Of a stretch of DNA of 64,000 nt, positions 24,726 through 37,200 are shown in pieces (position 1 is the stretch's first letter; the number at the start of each line of letters is the position of its first letter). This stretch comes from Rhynochetos jubatus (lineage: Eukaryota; Chordata; Aves; Eurypygiformes; Rhynochetidae). The stretch covers positions 38,850,665-38,914,664 of the forward strand of contig CM050690.1 of the NCBI GenBank assembly GCA_027574665.1, given 5' to 3'. A program made the position numbers and the translations under genes. Below the pieces are notes generated by a model. It saw nothing but the letters and a program-made list of their open reading frames with translations. It did not search any database and had not been told where the DNA came from.

Positions 24726-25770
24726 TAAGGGTCAAAAAAGAAAAGCAGATTCTTAGCACTGTGGAATGGTCAGTATGGATTGCTGGAAAGCAAAACAGAG
24801 CTACGGATTTGTACATGAATTTTGTACAGATGAAAGTATATCCAATCTTACACAGATGACAGAATTTTAGGCACCACGTTGTTCTGCAGCTTGCAAAGGA
24901 CTTGAATGAATAACCAACCAAATAATTGAAAGTTGAAACCAGAAATGCATTTGTAATATTTATACTGACTAGCAGCCTTTCCAGTAATGCATTCTTTGCT
25001 TAAAAATTATATTGGAAGAACACTTGATTTGTAAGTATTATTCATCATCCTCTCTTTCAGCCTAAGAATTTCATTAAAACTGTTATTCTAGAGCTGTGTG
25101 TTGGGACAGCCCTAACTAAATACATTCTAACTTCTGAAAAATACTGTCATCTTTTTGTCCTAAGGAGGAGGAATTAAAGACTCTTGAGCTATACAATATA
25201 TAGTTGCCAGCAGGCAAGGTGTGAGCGTGGGAGTCTTTGACATACTGAGGGTGTATAGTCCGTATAATTTCCCTAAAGCTATCATAAGGTGCATGTCTTT
25301 TGCTCTGATCCTGAAGTAATGCTGTTGACAGTGTATGGTTCATATCCTGGTCTTTCCTCATGATGTCATAGTTTTTCTGGGTTTTGTTTGTTTTGTGGGG
25401 TTTTTTTTCCCTCTGATGGCTAATTGTCATGATTAACATTCCCTAAACTCTCTTAATGTTCATCTTATGATGTTTCTTAAAAAACATCTAAATCTTAAGA
25501 TCAAAACTAACTTCTCTTGCAATTACCAACAAGCAGTGGTAACTGCTCATGTTCCATCACTTTGTAACAGATAAATTGACCAAAATGATGTGGTTTGCAA
25601 CCGCTCTTGTATTCCTATTTGCAGTTTCTGGTTTTCAGCCGGCAGTTCCAAGCTTTTAATATGAGTACTGTGTCTGTATTGTGTCTGTGTTTTAAGGCTT
25701 CAAGCATTTTATTTTTTGCTGTGGGTTTGGGGTTTTTTTGTAAATAAAATTTTGCATCTCCTTTTTGCAG

Positions 25771-26379
25771 GACCCAACTAGGATTCTGAACACAAATAGC
25801 AGCAGTAGCAGTAGCAACAGTCTTTCGAAGATCCACAAGTTAACAAAGGAGCAGAAGGAAAAAACTTCTAAAGACTCAAAAGATCATAAAAGTGCCTTCA
25901 AAGAACCTTCCAGGGAACATAACAAATCTTCCAAAGAATCCTCTAAGAAACCCAAAGAAAACAAACCACTAAAAGACAAAAAAATAGTTCCTAAGATAGT
26001 CTTCAGGGAACCCAAGCCCATGTTCAAGGATCCAAAATCTGAAAACACCTCCATGCTTACCATAACAGGTGGGCAGCAGCAAGAAAAGATGACTCCCACA
26101 AAAAGGCCCTCTATTCTGGGCTCTGATGAACATACTGCAAAAAAAAGAAAAAAAAGTGACTCAGATTCGTTATTTAGAAGTTTGTCTAGCACCTCACCAC
26201 TGATTCTTACTTGTTCAGCTGACAAAAAACAGGCGCAGGATAGATCTCAACTCAAGGTGGGGAGAGTCAAAGTTGAAAATGATGCACTGGAAAAGAAGAC
26301 GTCTACTCTGCCACCATTTGATGATATTGTAGATCCCAATGATTCTGATGTGGAGGAAAACATGTCCTCCAAATCTGAT
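25771..26379 (+). CDS. MLLT3: MLLT3 exon 5: Ser/Lys-rich linker with nuclear localisation signal
   Basis: The largest exon has 203 codons, acceptor TCCTTTTTGCAG and donor GAT|GTAAGT, phase 0 at both ends. It begins DPTRILNTN, then a short Ser run (six Ser, then Asn-Ser). A Lys/Ser-rich part (HKSAFKEPSREHNKSSKESS) and the basic AKKRKK nuclear localisation motif follow. Next come LILTCSADKK and the conserved end TLPPFDDIVDPNDSDVEEN, then MSSKSD. Human AF9 has about 42 consecutive Ser near the start; this shortfall accounts for most of the predicted length difference (about 536 against 568 aa). The long open frame continuing past the donor to 26595 is intronic. The frame opposite it at 25884-26225 is an antisense shadow. 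Confidence 0.98.
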
Positions 26380-29300
26380 GTAAGTGGGTTTTGTTTTTAT
26401 TTCGTATCTGTTGAGTATTCCCAGTCTGTGGGATTGTACACCCTAGTTTTATTTTCCCCTTCCTTTCTCCGGTCTGCCGGCAGATTGTTCAAACTGAAGG
26501 ATGTTGATGGCCAGCTGTTCAAACTTATGCATGTTCTAGTTGAATTGTGTTACCTATTCAAGTCTACTCAATTTATAAATCTGTCAACATTATGAAGAAT
26601 GAGCATATGGGAGATGGCTATAAACAATATTGCTCTTTTGATCTTAATCTTTTGAATTTCATGCTTCTTGTGAGAGAAAAGGAAGTTGATTTAAATGCTT
26701 GTATTCACACCCAAAGTCTTTGTGTTGAGGTGTTAGAGAATTCAGGAAATTAAGGAAAAGGTTGCAGTAAATCGGAGTGTTACTTGCTGGTTTTCTGCTG
26801 AAAAGGACAGTTCTGTGGGTGATGCCAGTTTTGTGGAGAAGGAAGGAGTTCTATAGTCCTCGCTGTGGTGAGCACCATGTATCCAAAGTAACTGGCTTAC
26901 CCAAGAAGAAAGACTGTTTTTCTGGAAGTTTGCTGTCCTGAAAATATTTGTCTACCATACCTGCTCATCTGTTTCAAGCATAATTAGCTCTTGATTATTA
27001 GGATTTTAGTCTTTCTTCTAGAATGCTTCAGTTTTCGGAGGCACCTTTGATAGAGAGATTACTAGAGAAGGAAAGGGGTGGCAAGAGAAGACTTTTTCGG
27101 TGCCTTTATTTGTGCCGATGGCTAGAGGTAGTGTGCATGGTAGAGAGGAAGTCCTTCCAGCTCTGCCTGTTCAATCCTCTTGGTTTTCTGTTTTCTGCTG
27201 TTTTACTCTGTTAATGCCATCAGATTCATAACCCTACTTGCCCTCTCTGGGCCAGACAATAAATACCCTGCTGTGGAGAGGTGTCAACATTAGATTTTTA
27301 CTTCATAGAAATTTTCTGTGAGGGACAAAGTAATTTATTTCTGAAGTGACTTCTTAATGACTGGTCCCTTAGGCCATACAAAGGCTATAAAAGGTAGAAG
27401 GTATGGAACAGGACATGCTCCATTTTACAGCATGGCACTGGTGATATTGCAGGTGGGGTGGCATCCCCGTTGCGGCTTAGAATTTATGAATTTTTCTTTA
27501 AATCTGAAAATGTTCACACTTTTTGTTAGCCTTAGTGTGAATTAATTTTTAATGTCTTCAAAAGAAGCTGAATCTTCTTTTTTTAGTTTTTGTCAGTTCC
27601 CTTAAGTCTCGCTACCTATCCTCAGTATAGCCAGGTAATTAACGTAGATTTTGCTTTCAGCTTTCCGGTTCATTCAAATAGGTGCCATATAGTGGCACAT
27701 GCACATTTACTGGCAGTGGCAGTTCTCCATTTTTCTTCAAAGACAAAAGAAGGAGCAACTGCAATGTAACAGGAATTTTACAGTCGCAGGCACTTCAGTG
27801 GTGTGTGCTGCGTAGCATAGCAACTTGCAGCCTCTCACCCATTACCAGTGGTACAGTGCGTACACCCTGCTGTTCGTAGGATGACACAAATCCGCTTGCA
27901 CTGCTGTTCGTCACCTGCCTGCAGTTGACCTGTGGGACCTAAAGGGTGCCTTAACGCTGTATTGAGACAAAAAAGCAGATGCAGGCTTTTCTAGTTCTGC
28001 AAGTCACTGTTACTGAGAGGGTAAACTATCAGAGTCCACTCAAAGAGGAGCAGATCCTGCTGGTCTGGGCTCTGGTGTATTTTAACCTTGACATCTTGGA
28101 TGATGGGACAGATAAGTCTTCGGTGGGAAGGCCAGTGTAGTCCACATCTGTCTGGATGAAAAGGATAACTGCTGCTTTGGGACTGTGCTCATTAATAAAT
28201 CAGGATGAGTGTGGCTCCAGTCAGTGACTGGATACTATTTAGAAAGTCAGTAATACACTTATTTTTAGAAAAGATACCTAGAAAACACAGGGTAATTCCC
28301 TAAGATGGCTGTGGTTTCCTACCATTGTTAGTGCTGTGGGAGAGAGAGCTGGGCCGCCTGGTTAATGAGTGTCTACAAAATTTCACGCAGTCGTTCTAAC
28401 CAGGGAATGTTAGTTCTAACCAGGAAGCCTAATGAAAGGTGGCCGAGCAGCATGAAAGAGGTAATTCTGAACTTTGGAAGAAGTAGTTTGCACTTCTAGT
28501 ACGTGTTGGTGGGTTTCTAAGCATTTCAGAAAAAGCAGTAGAATTTACAGCTAGATCCATAAAGGGTGTATCTTATAAATGAAGTTGTATAAAGAAAAGA
28601 AAAGTGAAAAGTTACAGTGTTACATAGATAGTAATGGAAATGAAAACAGGATAATGCTTTTGTTGTACAGGAGCAGTTGCTTCAGGTCCGTTAATGCTTC
28701 GTGATACTAACGAAGTATCAGGCACAGTTGCCTGAGGCCAGGAAGACACTTCCTCGGTAGCATGGTCTGGCATAGTAATATGCTGTAGTCACATGTTATT
28801 TCTTAATGTGGTACAGTTACATTGATGGTATCATTGCATTGGTGAACAAAGAATGTATCATTATTTAGGAGTATATTCAGTAGTAAAGTATCCAGGATTC
28901 ATTCCTAAAGTGGCTTTAAAAAAGCAAAACCACAAAACCCAATTGTGCAAATTTGTGTTAGAGATAACAAATCAGATTACAAATCGATATCTAAAAGAAA
29001 ACTGTTAGGATACCACAAAAAATATTAACTTTTGAGTCAAGTGCACTTTTTTCTGCTTCGTTACATTTATGACGTAGTGCAAACCTAATATGGCATGAAT
29101 TGTTGTAATAACATTATGAATAACATTGCTAAGAATTTTGTGAGGACAATATTTTCTTCATTCCATGGAGCAAGAGATATTCTCATTTTCAAAAACACAT
29201 ATCCCAAAATGATGACTGTCCACTTTCTTGGTATTAGCTCATGTGCATAACTGTGCATATCAAACACGATAAATTTGTAATAAAATGTGTAATGTACCAG

Positions 29301-29595
29301 AGCTGTCTGTAACTGCTGTGAGCTAAGATTGTATTACTTCACCTAGAATGATTTCAATTGCGCTTTTGTGTTTTACAGAGAGTTCAGTTTGTCAGTAGTT
29401 GCACAAAACCAAGTGGGTTTTGTGTGTGTTTCTAAGACAAGAAAAGAAGTCACAGGGAAGGTAAAGGTCTGTATTTTGGAGGAGTCTTCCTGTGGGAAAT
29501 GTTCATTGTTTCTGGATTTTGCCCATTAACTAATTTTTTTATGATATGTGAAAAGCAAGTTAAGAAGTAGGACATCAGCAAACAGTGCTGGCATT

Positions 29596-29830
29596 ATCTC
29601 TGGAAATTTAGGAAATAGGAAGCAATTCTTCACAGAGAGGGTGGTGAGGCACTGGAACAGGTTGCCCAGAGAAGCTGTGGGTGCCCCATCCCTGGAAGTG
29701 TTCAAGGCCAGGCTGGATGAGGCTTTGGGCAACCTGGTCTAGTGGAGGGTGTCCCTGCCCATGGCAGAGGGGTTGGAACTGGATGATCTTTAAGGTCCCT
29801 TCCAACCCAAACCATTCTATGAGTCTATGA
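29596..29830 (+). mobile_element. CR1 LINE fragment, sense orientation
   Basis: Here the + strand carries the CR1 sense 3' end. GCAATTCTTCACAGAGAGG is followed by GCACTGGAACAGGTTGCCC and GGCCAGGCTGGATGAGGC. It finishes AAGGTCCCTTCCAACCC, then CCATTCTATGAGTCTATGA, the octamer-repeat tail. About 230 bp, 5'-truncated. Unlike most copies in this gene it lies in the transcribed direction. Confidence 0.93.
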
Positions 29831-32800
29831 ATTTGTCCAACAAGCCGTGTGGTAGAAGTTCAGATGAACTCATGCTGCTTTTATCTAATATATTCACCAG
29901 AAGCTGGAACTTCCTGCAAAAGTAAGTTTCTTCCTATTGCTGGTCACACTGAAGACTATTTTCAGAGCTAGAGGTAGTCCGTGATTAGTTCTCAGTTGCG
30001 AAGGCTGGGATTGGGTTTTTAAATTAAGGGTGACTTTCTGAGAAGTTCTCACAGTAAAGGGAGCTGACAGGCACCTTACAGAGAGATGCTGTTTCACTGG
30101 GTAGGTGCTGCAGGAAGGCAACACTGCTGCTCCCTTCATTTCTTTAGATGTAGCCCCTGTTCACTGAATGAAGGTGGGGTGTATCCTTTCATCTAATTTC
30201 AGATAGAAAAACAGGGTGTGCTCAACCCTCCTCAGCGGAGGCGAGCAACCCCTTATCATGCTCTACCTAGTTCTGGGCATTCAGACTTGCAGTACTGGCC
30301 TTTGCCTTCACTAAGTGGAGGGTGTAGAGCTTTAGCACCCTCTGCGAGGTGGATTCTTTTTCATGGGCAGAGCATGTCTGCCAGTGGCTAATCCACCCTG
30401 CAAACTGTCTCTTAAAATTGAGGTTTAAGAAATCAGCCAAGTTAGCATACTGTTGCCTCAGGGGCATTTCCGAAAGCCAGGCGCTGTCCTCTGTTGTCTT
30501 GCAGTCTGTGCCTGTTCTGAGCTACAAATACCATTATAAAATTAGATCGGGAAATAAAGCAAATTGCATCCTTGCTTAGTGATAAACTTTCTACCCTTGT
30601 TTACTAGCCTTTTGGTGCATCACTTAAAGAATAAGACAACGTATGGCCATTTCTCTGTGATCTATTGGGCATATGCCATAGTGTGGTGCCCTGCTGTATT
30701 TATTTTAGCTCTGTTTTTCTGTTGACTTTGAGCTGTTGGCAGGTGAAGTGTGTCTCTGTTTCTCTTCACGTTGCTTTATTGAGTATCACTTTTCAAATAC
30801 ACCAGTGATTTAAAGTGCGCTGGGCTTTGGCATTAGTGATAGACTCGGTGTTCAAAACAGTGAAAGTCTTCTTAGAGGCATATGAGCTAGTAAAGCTATC
30901 TGGAAGTGGAGTATATTCAGGTAGAAATTACACATCAGGGCTGAGGAATTATTTTACTGGCTTAGCTGTCAAGCAGGCAAAGTAGGGTATGGAGTGAAAG
31001 CATGTCAGATTTATGGTTTTACTGAGGCATAAGAATATTAGCACAGTCCACTTGGAATCTCTAAAGATTGTGCTTTTAAATTCAGTAAGTTGATTTAGTT
31101 TAAAAAAACCCTCCATTTGCTTCCTATGTGGGACAGTGAAGCAACGTGATAAAAAAAAAGGGACTTGACCTTGATTTTGCTGCTTCTCTGGAATATGATG
31201 ATGTTCTCATAACGTTTGTGTGAGCTCAAACTAGTGTGTGAGATGGGGAAATACAGAGTTGGGGATCTGAGTGAGGCTGCTGCAGCAGAAAGGCACAGAG
31301 GAGATCAGACAGATCATGCATACATGTTTCGGTGTTAACAAGTGTTCTCGGTGTCGTTCCAGTTGCAGTGATCTGAATAAAAGCTCAAAATCTGCCGTGC
31401 ATGAAAGTGGCTTGTTGGTGGATTTTTTAGAGAACACATGTGGCTCTTTTGGATGAATTTCTGCTCCTGTTGTGATTGTTTTGCATGTGATGTGTATTTT
31501 TCTCTCCTGCCTGGCTATGTCCCTGCAATTGTAGCATTGCCATTAGTATTAGTAGCAGCCCTTTGGCACGTCGAAGCCTGTGGAAATACAAACCGAGCAG
31601 AAATGCATGCTAGCAAATTGTGGCAGCTCAGGGGTGAGGAGTTTGTTATTAAAAGCAGAGTACTCGACTGGGTCTTTTTACCTTTGGAAAAAAATGCCAA
31701 CTCCAGCTTCGGAAGTCCATTACAGAACAATGAAATTGCGGTAGTGATTGCACAGACCATGGGTTTGTACTTCATTAACTGCTTACATATCTTAAAGCAG
31801 TCTTAAACTTACAACATGAGTACCTTTTTTAAGTAATCCATAAAGTACCACTTTGGGTCTGGCACATGATCTACTGATTTGACTGTTAACAAAGGTGAAA
31901 GAATGTTTTGAAAACCCCCATGGTCTTGTAAAACCTCCAGGTCCTTGTTAGCTCAAAAATCCTGCCTTCTGCCAGGGCTGGGAGCCAAAGTAAGATCTCT
32001 TTCAGATAATATTTGAAGTTAGAAATAACAGTAGTGAAATAGAGCTCCGTGTGGAGTTTTCATGTAGTTACCCAGGGTAAAAAAGGAAACTAGGTTTTAA
32101 TTTTTTTGTGAAGCTGTGACTCTTAAGATCATTAATGACACAGAATAGAATTGATACTGATGATGTCCTTCATTGCAGATGGGCACAGTGAGCTTGCAAC
32201 ATGTCACATTCTTAGAATATTTACTTTTTGCTTGATATTTTAATGCAATCTCTCTGCGTTTGATTACATTTAGTCCAGGTGTGAATGCCGCTCTCAAACC
32301 CTGCCGGACTCACTTGTGGAGTTGTTTGCCCATAGTTCTGTATGGGGGAGGTAATTCAGTAGTCACAAACAGGTGGCTGTTGCTGGGTCATGTAGTTACT
32401 GTACAGTCCAAGGTGTTTCATTCCAGATGTGTGCTCTGTGGCCATCAGCATCTACTGTAATATGGTACCACTCAGCTGGTATACTAAGGCTATTTTTATT
32501 AAGCTTAGGTGCATTTTAAGCTGCTCTGTATTTGGTAAGATGAACCAAATACACCCACCATTGCTGGGTGAGCAAGCAGCAGGATTGATAGGTAGTGATT
32601 CGTCTGTGGAGCAAGCTCAGATGTTGAACTGAGATTACTTCTGTTACCATGGTATGTTAGGAAATCACTGACTTTAACGAAATGTAAAAGATTTAGAAAT
32701 AAAACCGTGGAGAAAACTCTGTAGGTATGTTTAAAAGTCCAGGTGGCAAAAGTAATCTTGTGAGAGTCAAGAAATTTGCATTCTTGATGCAAAATCATGG

Positions 32801-33464
32801 GTATTGAGTTTTCTTGTTTGTTTGTTTTAGGCAGTGTCATATTTTGACCACAGAAATAACATCATACATTATTAGGCTACGAGTTCAGGCTTCAGTATTT
32901 TACTTTATTCACAAGTGTTGGCTACATTCATTTCAGTGGGGACTGCTCACGTGGATTAACTCAGTCAGTTGCCTGTCTCTCTGGCTTGGGGCCTCATTTT
33001 CTATATTTCAGCCCTGGAAAATTCTATTCACCTGCTAGCCTGGAGAAAGTAAGGATTTAACTGGATGCGTGCAGTACCAATATTTACATTATGTTGTTTC
33101 TTTTTGGGGAAAAAAAAGACTTTATGCATGGTCTAGTAAAGTCATGACAGTTTCACAAGGCTGAGATTATTGCAGTCAAAATGCTAAAGATAGGATATTT
33201 TAGTTTAATCATGATCAGGTGAGATCTGGATATGGATTTCATTGCTTTGAATTTGCTTAATATACTTACATACATTCTGTTGTGATCCAGAGAAATGGTT
33301 CCATATAATTAAAATCCAACACCTGTTAGTTATCAAGTGCAACAATTCAACTATGTCTGCAGTAGTTAGATCCGTCCAAAGCCCTTTCATTTTTTATTTG
33401 GAACCACCAAGTTTACAGGTTGGGGGTTTTTTGTAACAGTGTCACAGTTTATATATGTATTTTT

Positions 33465-33742
33465 GTATTGTCCGGCAAGTCTCTGGCGGCAGGGGAGTCA
33501 AGCCACTGGGCGTCCATGGTCTCAGTTTCTCTCACCGTCTCGGCGGCGGCTTGCCGGACGATGAAGACATTGGTGAATTGAGGCCTCACTTAACTTCTGA
33601 TGGGTTGGATATAGATGAGACATCTGGGTCTGGAGGCTGTTCTGACTCTGAAGATGCCATGTATCTGACCACCATGGATACTCCTGTGATATCTGACAAC
33701 TGTATCCCTGGAGATAATGAGAGAAAGATAGAATGCGAGGAG
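33465..33742 (+). pseudogene. Syndecan-4-like coding fragment (decayed retrocopy)
   Basis: From 33548 to 33742 the reading frame is open and encodes GLPDDEDIGELRPHLTSDG, then LDIDETSGSGG, then MYLTTMDTPVISDN and IPGDNERKIE. I recognise the ectodomain of avian syndecan-4 (LPDDED motif, acidic stretch, and a Ser-Gly-Ser-Gly glycosaminoglycan attachment site). Several changes to Cys and Ser where I expect Tyr or Asp suggest neutral decay. The GC-rich 33465-33547 part may derive from the 5' portion of the same mRNA. There is no signal peptide, transmembrane segment or cytoplasmic tail: the match stops where LTR sequence begins at about 33738. Syndecan-4 is a cell-surface proteoglycan, but this piece cannot make one. 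The identification rests on remembered sequence. Confidence 0.65.
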
Positions 33743-34260
33743 GGGGTCCGAGAGCCATTACTCTCTCTCTTACTCTCTTGCTCATTTACTCCTGTACACT
33801 TGCCAACACTCCCCCTGACTCCTGCGTTAGCTGCTTTGCTAACTCCCATGCTGGCTCATTCATGAGGAGTTGGTGGGTCGGTTTATTTTTCCCAGTTGTG
33901 CTATCACTGATAGGGTTCGCTCGGAATCTGCTGCGTCAGCTCTTGGGCTCCGGCCCTCAGGCTGTGGCTCTGGGGCTCTCTGGGTCTGACTCTCACTACT
34001 CAGCACCTGGTTGTGCATTGGTCAGTGGGTGGTGAGAAATTGTATCATATTGTATCATATGCTTTATTTTCTATTATTTCAATTATTATTAGTAGTACCT
34101 GTATATATTGATTTAGATTTAATTGGTAAATTGTTCTTATGTCAATTTTACGAGCGTCCTTATTTCTTTTTCCTCTGATTCTTCCCCTCCACTGGAGGAG
34201 GGGAGGGGGATTTGTGAGAGTGGCTTTGTGGTATTTTGCTAGCTGGAGTGAACCACAACA
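33738..34260 (+). mobile_element. 5'-truncated LTR fused to syndecan-like fragment
   Basis: The sequence GGGGGTCCGAGAGCC, followed by ATTACTCTCTCTCTTACTC, matches the LTR at 6367-7184 from its internal position of about 6650 to its end. The 3' end is GTGAACCACAACA at 34260. The first 280 bp of the LTR are absent, and the break coincides with the end of the syndecan-like segment. No target duplication was seen. Confidence 0.8.
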
Positions 34261-37200
34261 AAGAGGAGAATGTTTACTGAGGAAAGATTGTGTATCTGGG
34301 GATAATGCATACCGGGGGCAGCAGTCACTGAATCAGTGGCATCAACGTGGATTGCCCTGATCAGAAAACCATTGCAAAGTTTATGCCATTTAATATCATT
34401 GTGGGTGAGCAGTTGTCATTAGGACAGCAGTAAATCAAGTAAGTGCTGCTTTGTGTGAGGTCATTTTAGGTATTACCTAAATAGTGGGAAGAGATTGTAT
34501 ATGAGTCCAACGTGTGTGTTTTTAGTGTTTCATATTATCAACTGCAAAAATGCAATGGCAAGACAAAGATGACAAGGAAAGAGTAGATATAAGTTGTGAT
34601 AATTTTGATTTCTTTCATTGTTTGAACAATCTTTTTCTTTTGCCCATGTTGCTTTAATGCAGTTTAGTTAATACACTGTAACTTTATTCTGAGAATGAAA
34701 AGGACATGGTTTCAAGAAAGTGCTTATTGGATGGAATCCTTCACAAGGACAGTAAAATGTCATGAGTGAGCAGGAAAATGAAGTAAAGAGTCACGGTCAG
34801 AGTGTTCTGGACAGCAACTGTTGCATAGTTTCTAAGGTTTAAGGCAGGGAAAGGCAGGCTCAAGGCAAAAGGAAAAAGCCACTCTTCATGTTCTTGGTGA
34901 CCTAAATTTGCTTTGGCGGAGGACCATTATGAGTAGATAAAATTTTGGAAGTTAAATGTTACAATTTTAGCCAAAGAAAACAGATTATAGATGTGAAGGT
35001 TCAATTTTATGTATTTATGCCATATGCAGCCTTTTTGATCCTTTAAACACTATAAAACTCCAGACTGATCAGGGATGTAGTACATGAGATCTTAATTTAG
35101 CCAATATTTTAAATAATAATAATTATCCAATATTTGTAATAACTTGTTACCTGTATCTGTTTGTACATTACAAATGTATTACACTACATTCTAATGGTTT
35201 GAGTGAAATGTAGTTTAAATATGAACAAGTATTAGATAGTCTAATTTTTAAGAGGTTCTGTTTGTCTTTATCTTGTGTTAGTGACTTACTACACCCTATG
35301 AAATTATTGCGAAACTCCTTCTCTAATCGAAAACTGGTTGCACTGTCAAAAACCTATTTTAAGCCTCAAAAGCAGGAATTAAGAGTTTTAAAGGAGTATT
35401 AATTTTTGTAGTAATACTAAAAGTGCATGTAGGCGAAGTTAACAGCAAACGGATGTGTCAGCTGTAAATGGTAAAATACCAGTTAAAGACGACAGCAATC
35501 TGTTCTGTGCTTTTTTTTCCTGAGAATCAACGTAGTATAGTTCTGTGTGTATAAAACATGCACGATCTTTTGTGAAAACTCAGCAAATACATGATAACGT
35601 TAGCATAGAGCAAGTGCTTAGGAATCATACTGACAGATGCATCAGAAATATCTATAGAGAAGAATGTGTGTAGCGCATACTGTTGCCAACCATGCCATCT
35701 AAAAATTATTGCTCAGACTACAGTATCACAAGGTTGGCTACGAGTTGCAAAACTTCGAAAAATAGTTTGAGGAGCTTTGTTTTGTTTTAGGGACTTGAGA
35801 ATTTTTTATGATAGAACACAGCTTTTTATATTTTGCTCTCTGCAGCTTTTCACTGAAACTGCAATGTACAAAAAGAAAGCTGAGATTTTCACATAATCAT
35901 TTAAATCCTAGGAGTTAAGTCTGAGGAAAAAAGTAAATATAACGAGGCTTCCTGTAAAACTGACAAGACCAGCAAAGACAGCATGGAAGAGCTGCACTAG
36001 ATCTCTCTATGGTGAAATTTTGAACAAATTTTTTTTATTTTCTGGGACATGGGTTCAGGAGCCAGTGGTCTGCAACAGCAAAGACGGACAGTGCGAAGGG
36101 GGTCTGCAGCAGCAAAGTCAAAAAGCTAGGTTTAATTCCCTTTACTTAACAATTTTAACATTTATGCTAATTTTGATTTCTTGGAATAAATTTTCAGACT
36201 GGGCTGTTTAAGGAAATAATGTAAATTTTTAAAAGAGGCATTAAGAATCCTTTTAAAAGAGTATGGATGATGATTTGTATTTTACTGAGACTTTTTAGGA
36301 TTTGGCTTCTTAAAGTGATCTTACTAAAGCAGAGCAGAATTTTTGCCAGAAAGGTATTGCAAGTTTGTATGTATTCATATCTATTCCTTTTTGTGATCCT
36401 GTCTCAATTAGTTCATGCTGAGAGAAAATTTTGACTCAGAAAATTTCACTGGTGTTTTCATGCCTTAAAATGTCACTGAGACCAGGCCTTTTTACTTTTT
36501 TCATTTCCAGTAAATGGGTTCAAAAATAAAGTAGTGAAGTTTTAATATTGGCAAATACCTCCACACCTGTGTGATTTTTATTATTCCTACAGTTTCAGCA
36601 GTTCTTCAAGTATTTTAAACCGAATATGATAGTCTTTTTAGTGTTCGTTACTTTTTAAAGGAATGGATTTTACCTAAGTTAAAGTTCATGTTGAAATTAA
36701 GAAAGGAAAAATGCAGTTAATGGAAATCTTCAGAAGCCAGTTCTCAACTAGTAATTTTGCTGCAAAAAGCAGAAAGTGACAGATAAAGCAGATGTTTAAG
36801 AGTAACCTGAAGCTGGAAGACTGAAATTAGTTTCCAGAACGGTAATGTCTTTAAAGTTTGCATTGACTCTTGTTCTTCATCAGTGCAGTCTGTTTCATGT
36901 TGTCATAATTATTTTACAGCTAAAAGTCTTGTCTGGTTTTGCAGAAATCTGTTCAGGCAGTAAAAATGAAGTAAGTTTTTTCAGAGTTACTTTCATTTTT
37001 GGGGCAGTATCAAGTGATGCTGCACTGTCTTCCGCAAAGGTCTGATGCTGTGGCCCATGTAAGAATCTATCTCTCTTGGTGCTTGGGAATGGTTTGTGTT
37101 GGTGGTTGGCTTGGGATTTCTTTCATGGGGTTGATTTGTCTGCGTACAAGCCGTATGTAGCCATACAGTCAGGTTCAGGGTTTGTATTTTGACTGTGTGC

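Larger units (their letters stand above)
5578..25770 (+). other. MLLT3 intron 4 (about 20 kb)
   Basis: This is the largest intron in the window and is rich in insertions: LTRs near 6.4, 9.3, 15.9 and 24.6 kb, and CR1 copies near 7.2, 14.3, 16.7, 18.8 and 23.4 kb. It also contains the candidate cassette exon at 17614-17733. Stretches 9960-14280, 19000-23400 and 23800-24550 are AT-rich with nothing recognised. In human, the corresponding intron holds one of the two MLL-AF9 leukaemia breakpoint clusters (established knowledge, not visible here). Confidence 0.85.

Noticed and set aside
25884-26225. Antisense open frame of 113 codons opposite exon 5
   Set aside because: It is a shadow of the Ser/Lys-rich coding strand with no features of its own.
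26380-26595. Extension of the exon 5 frame past its donor
   Set aside because: GTAAGT at 26380 is a strong donor and the human protein changes to the exon 6 sequence at this point. The extension is intron read-through.
33743-33865. Continuation of the syndecan-like frame to a stop
   Set aside because: This part is LTR sequence, as shown by its match to the LTR at 6367-7184. It is not host coding sequence.
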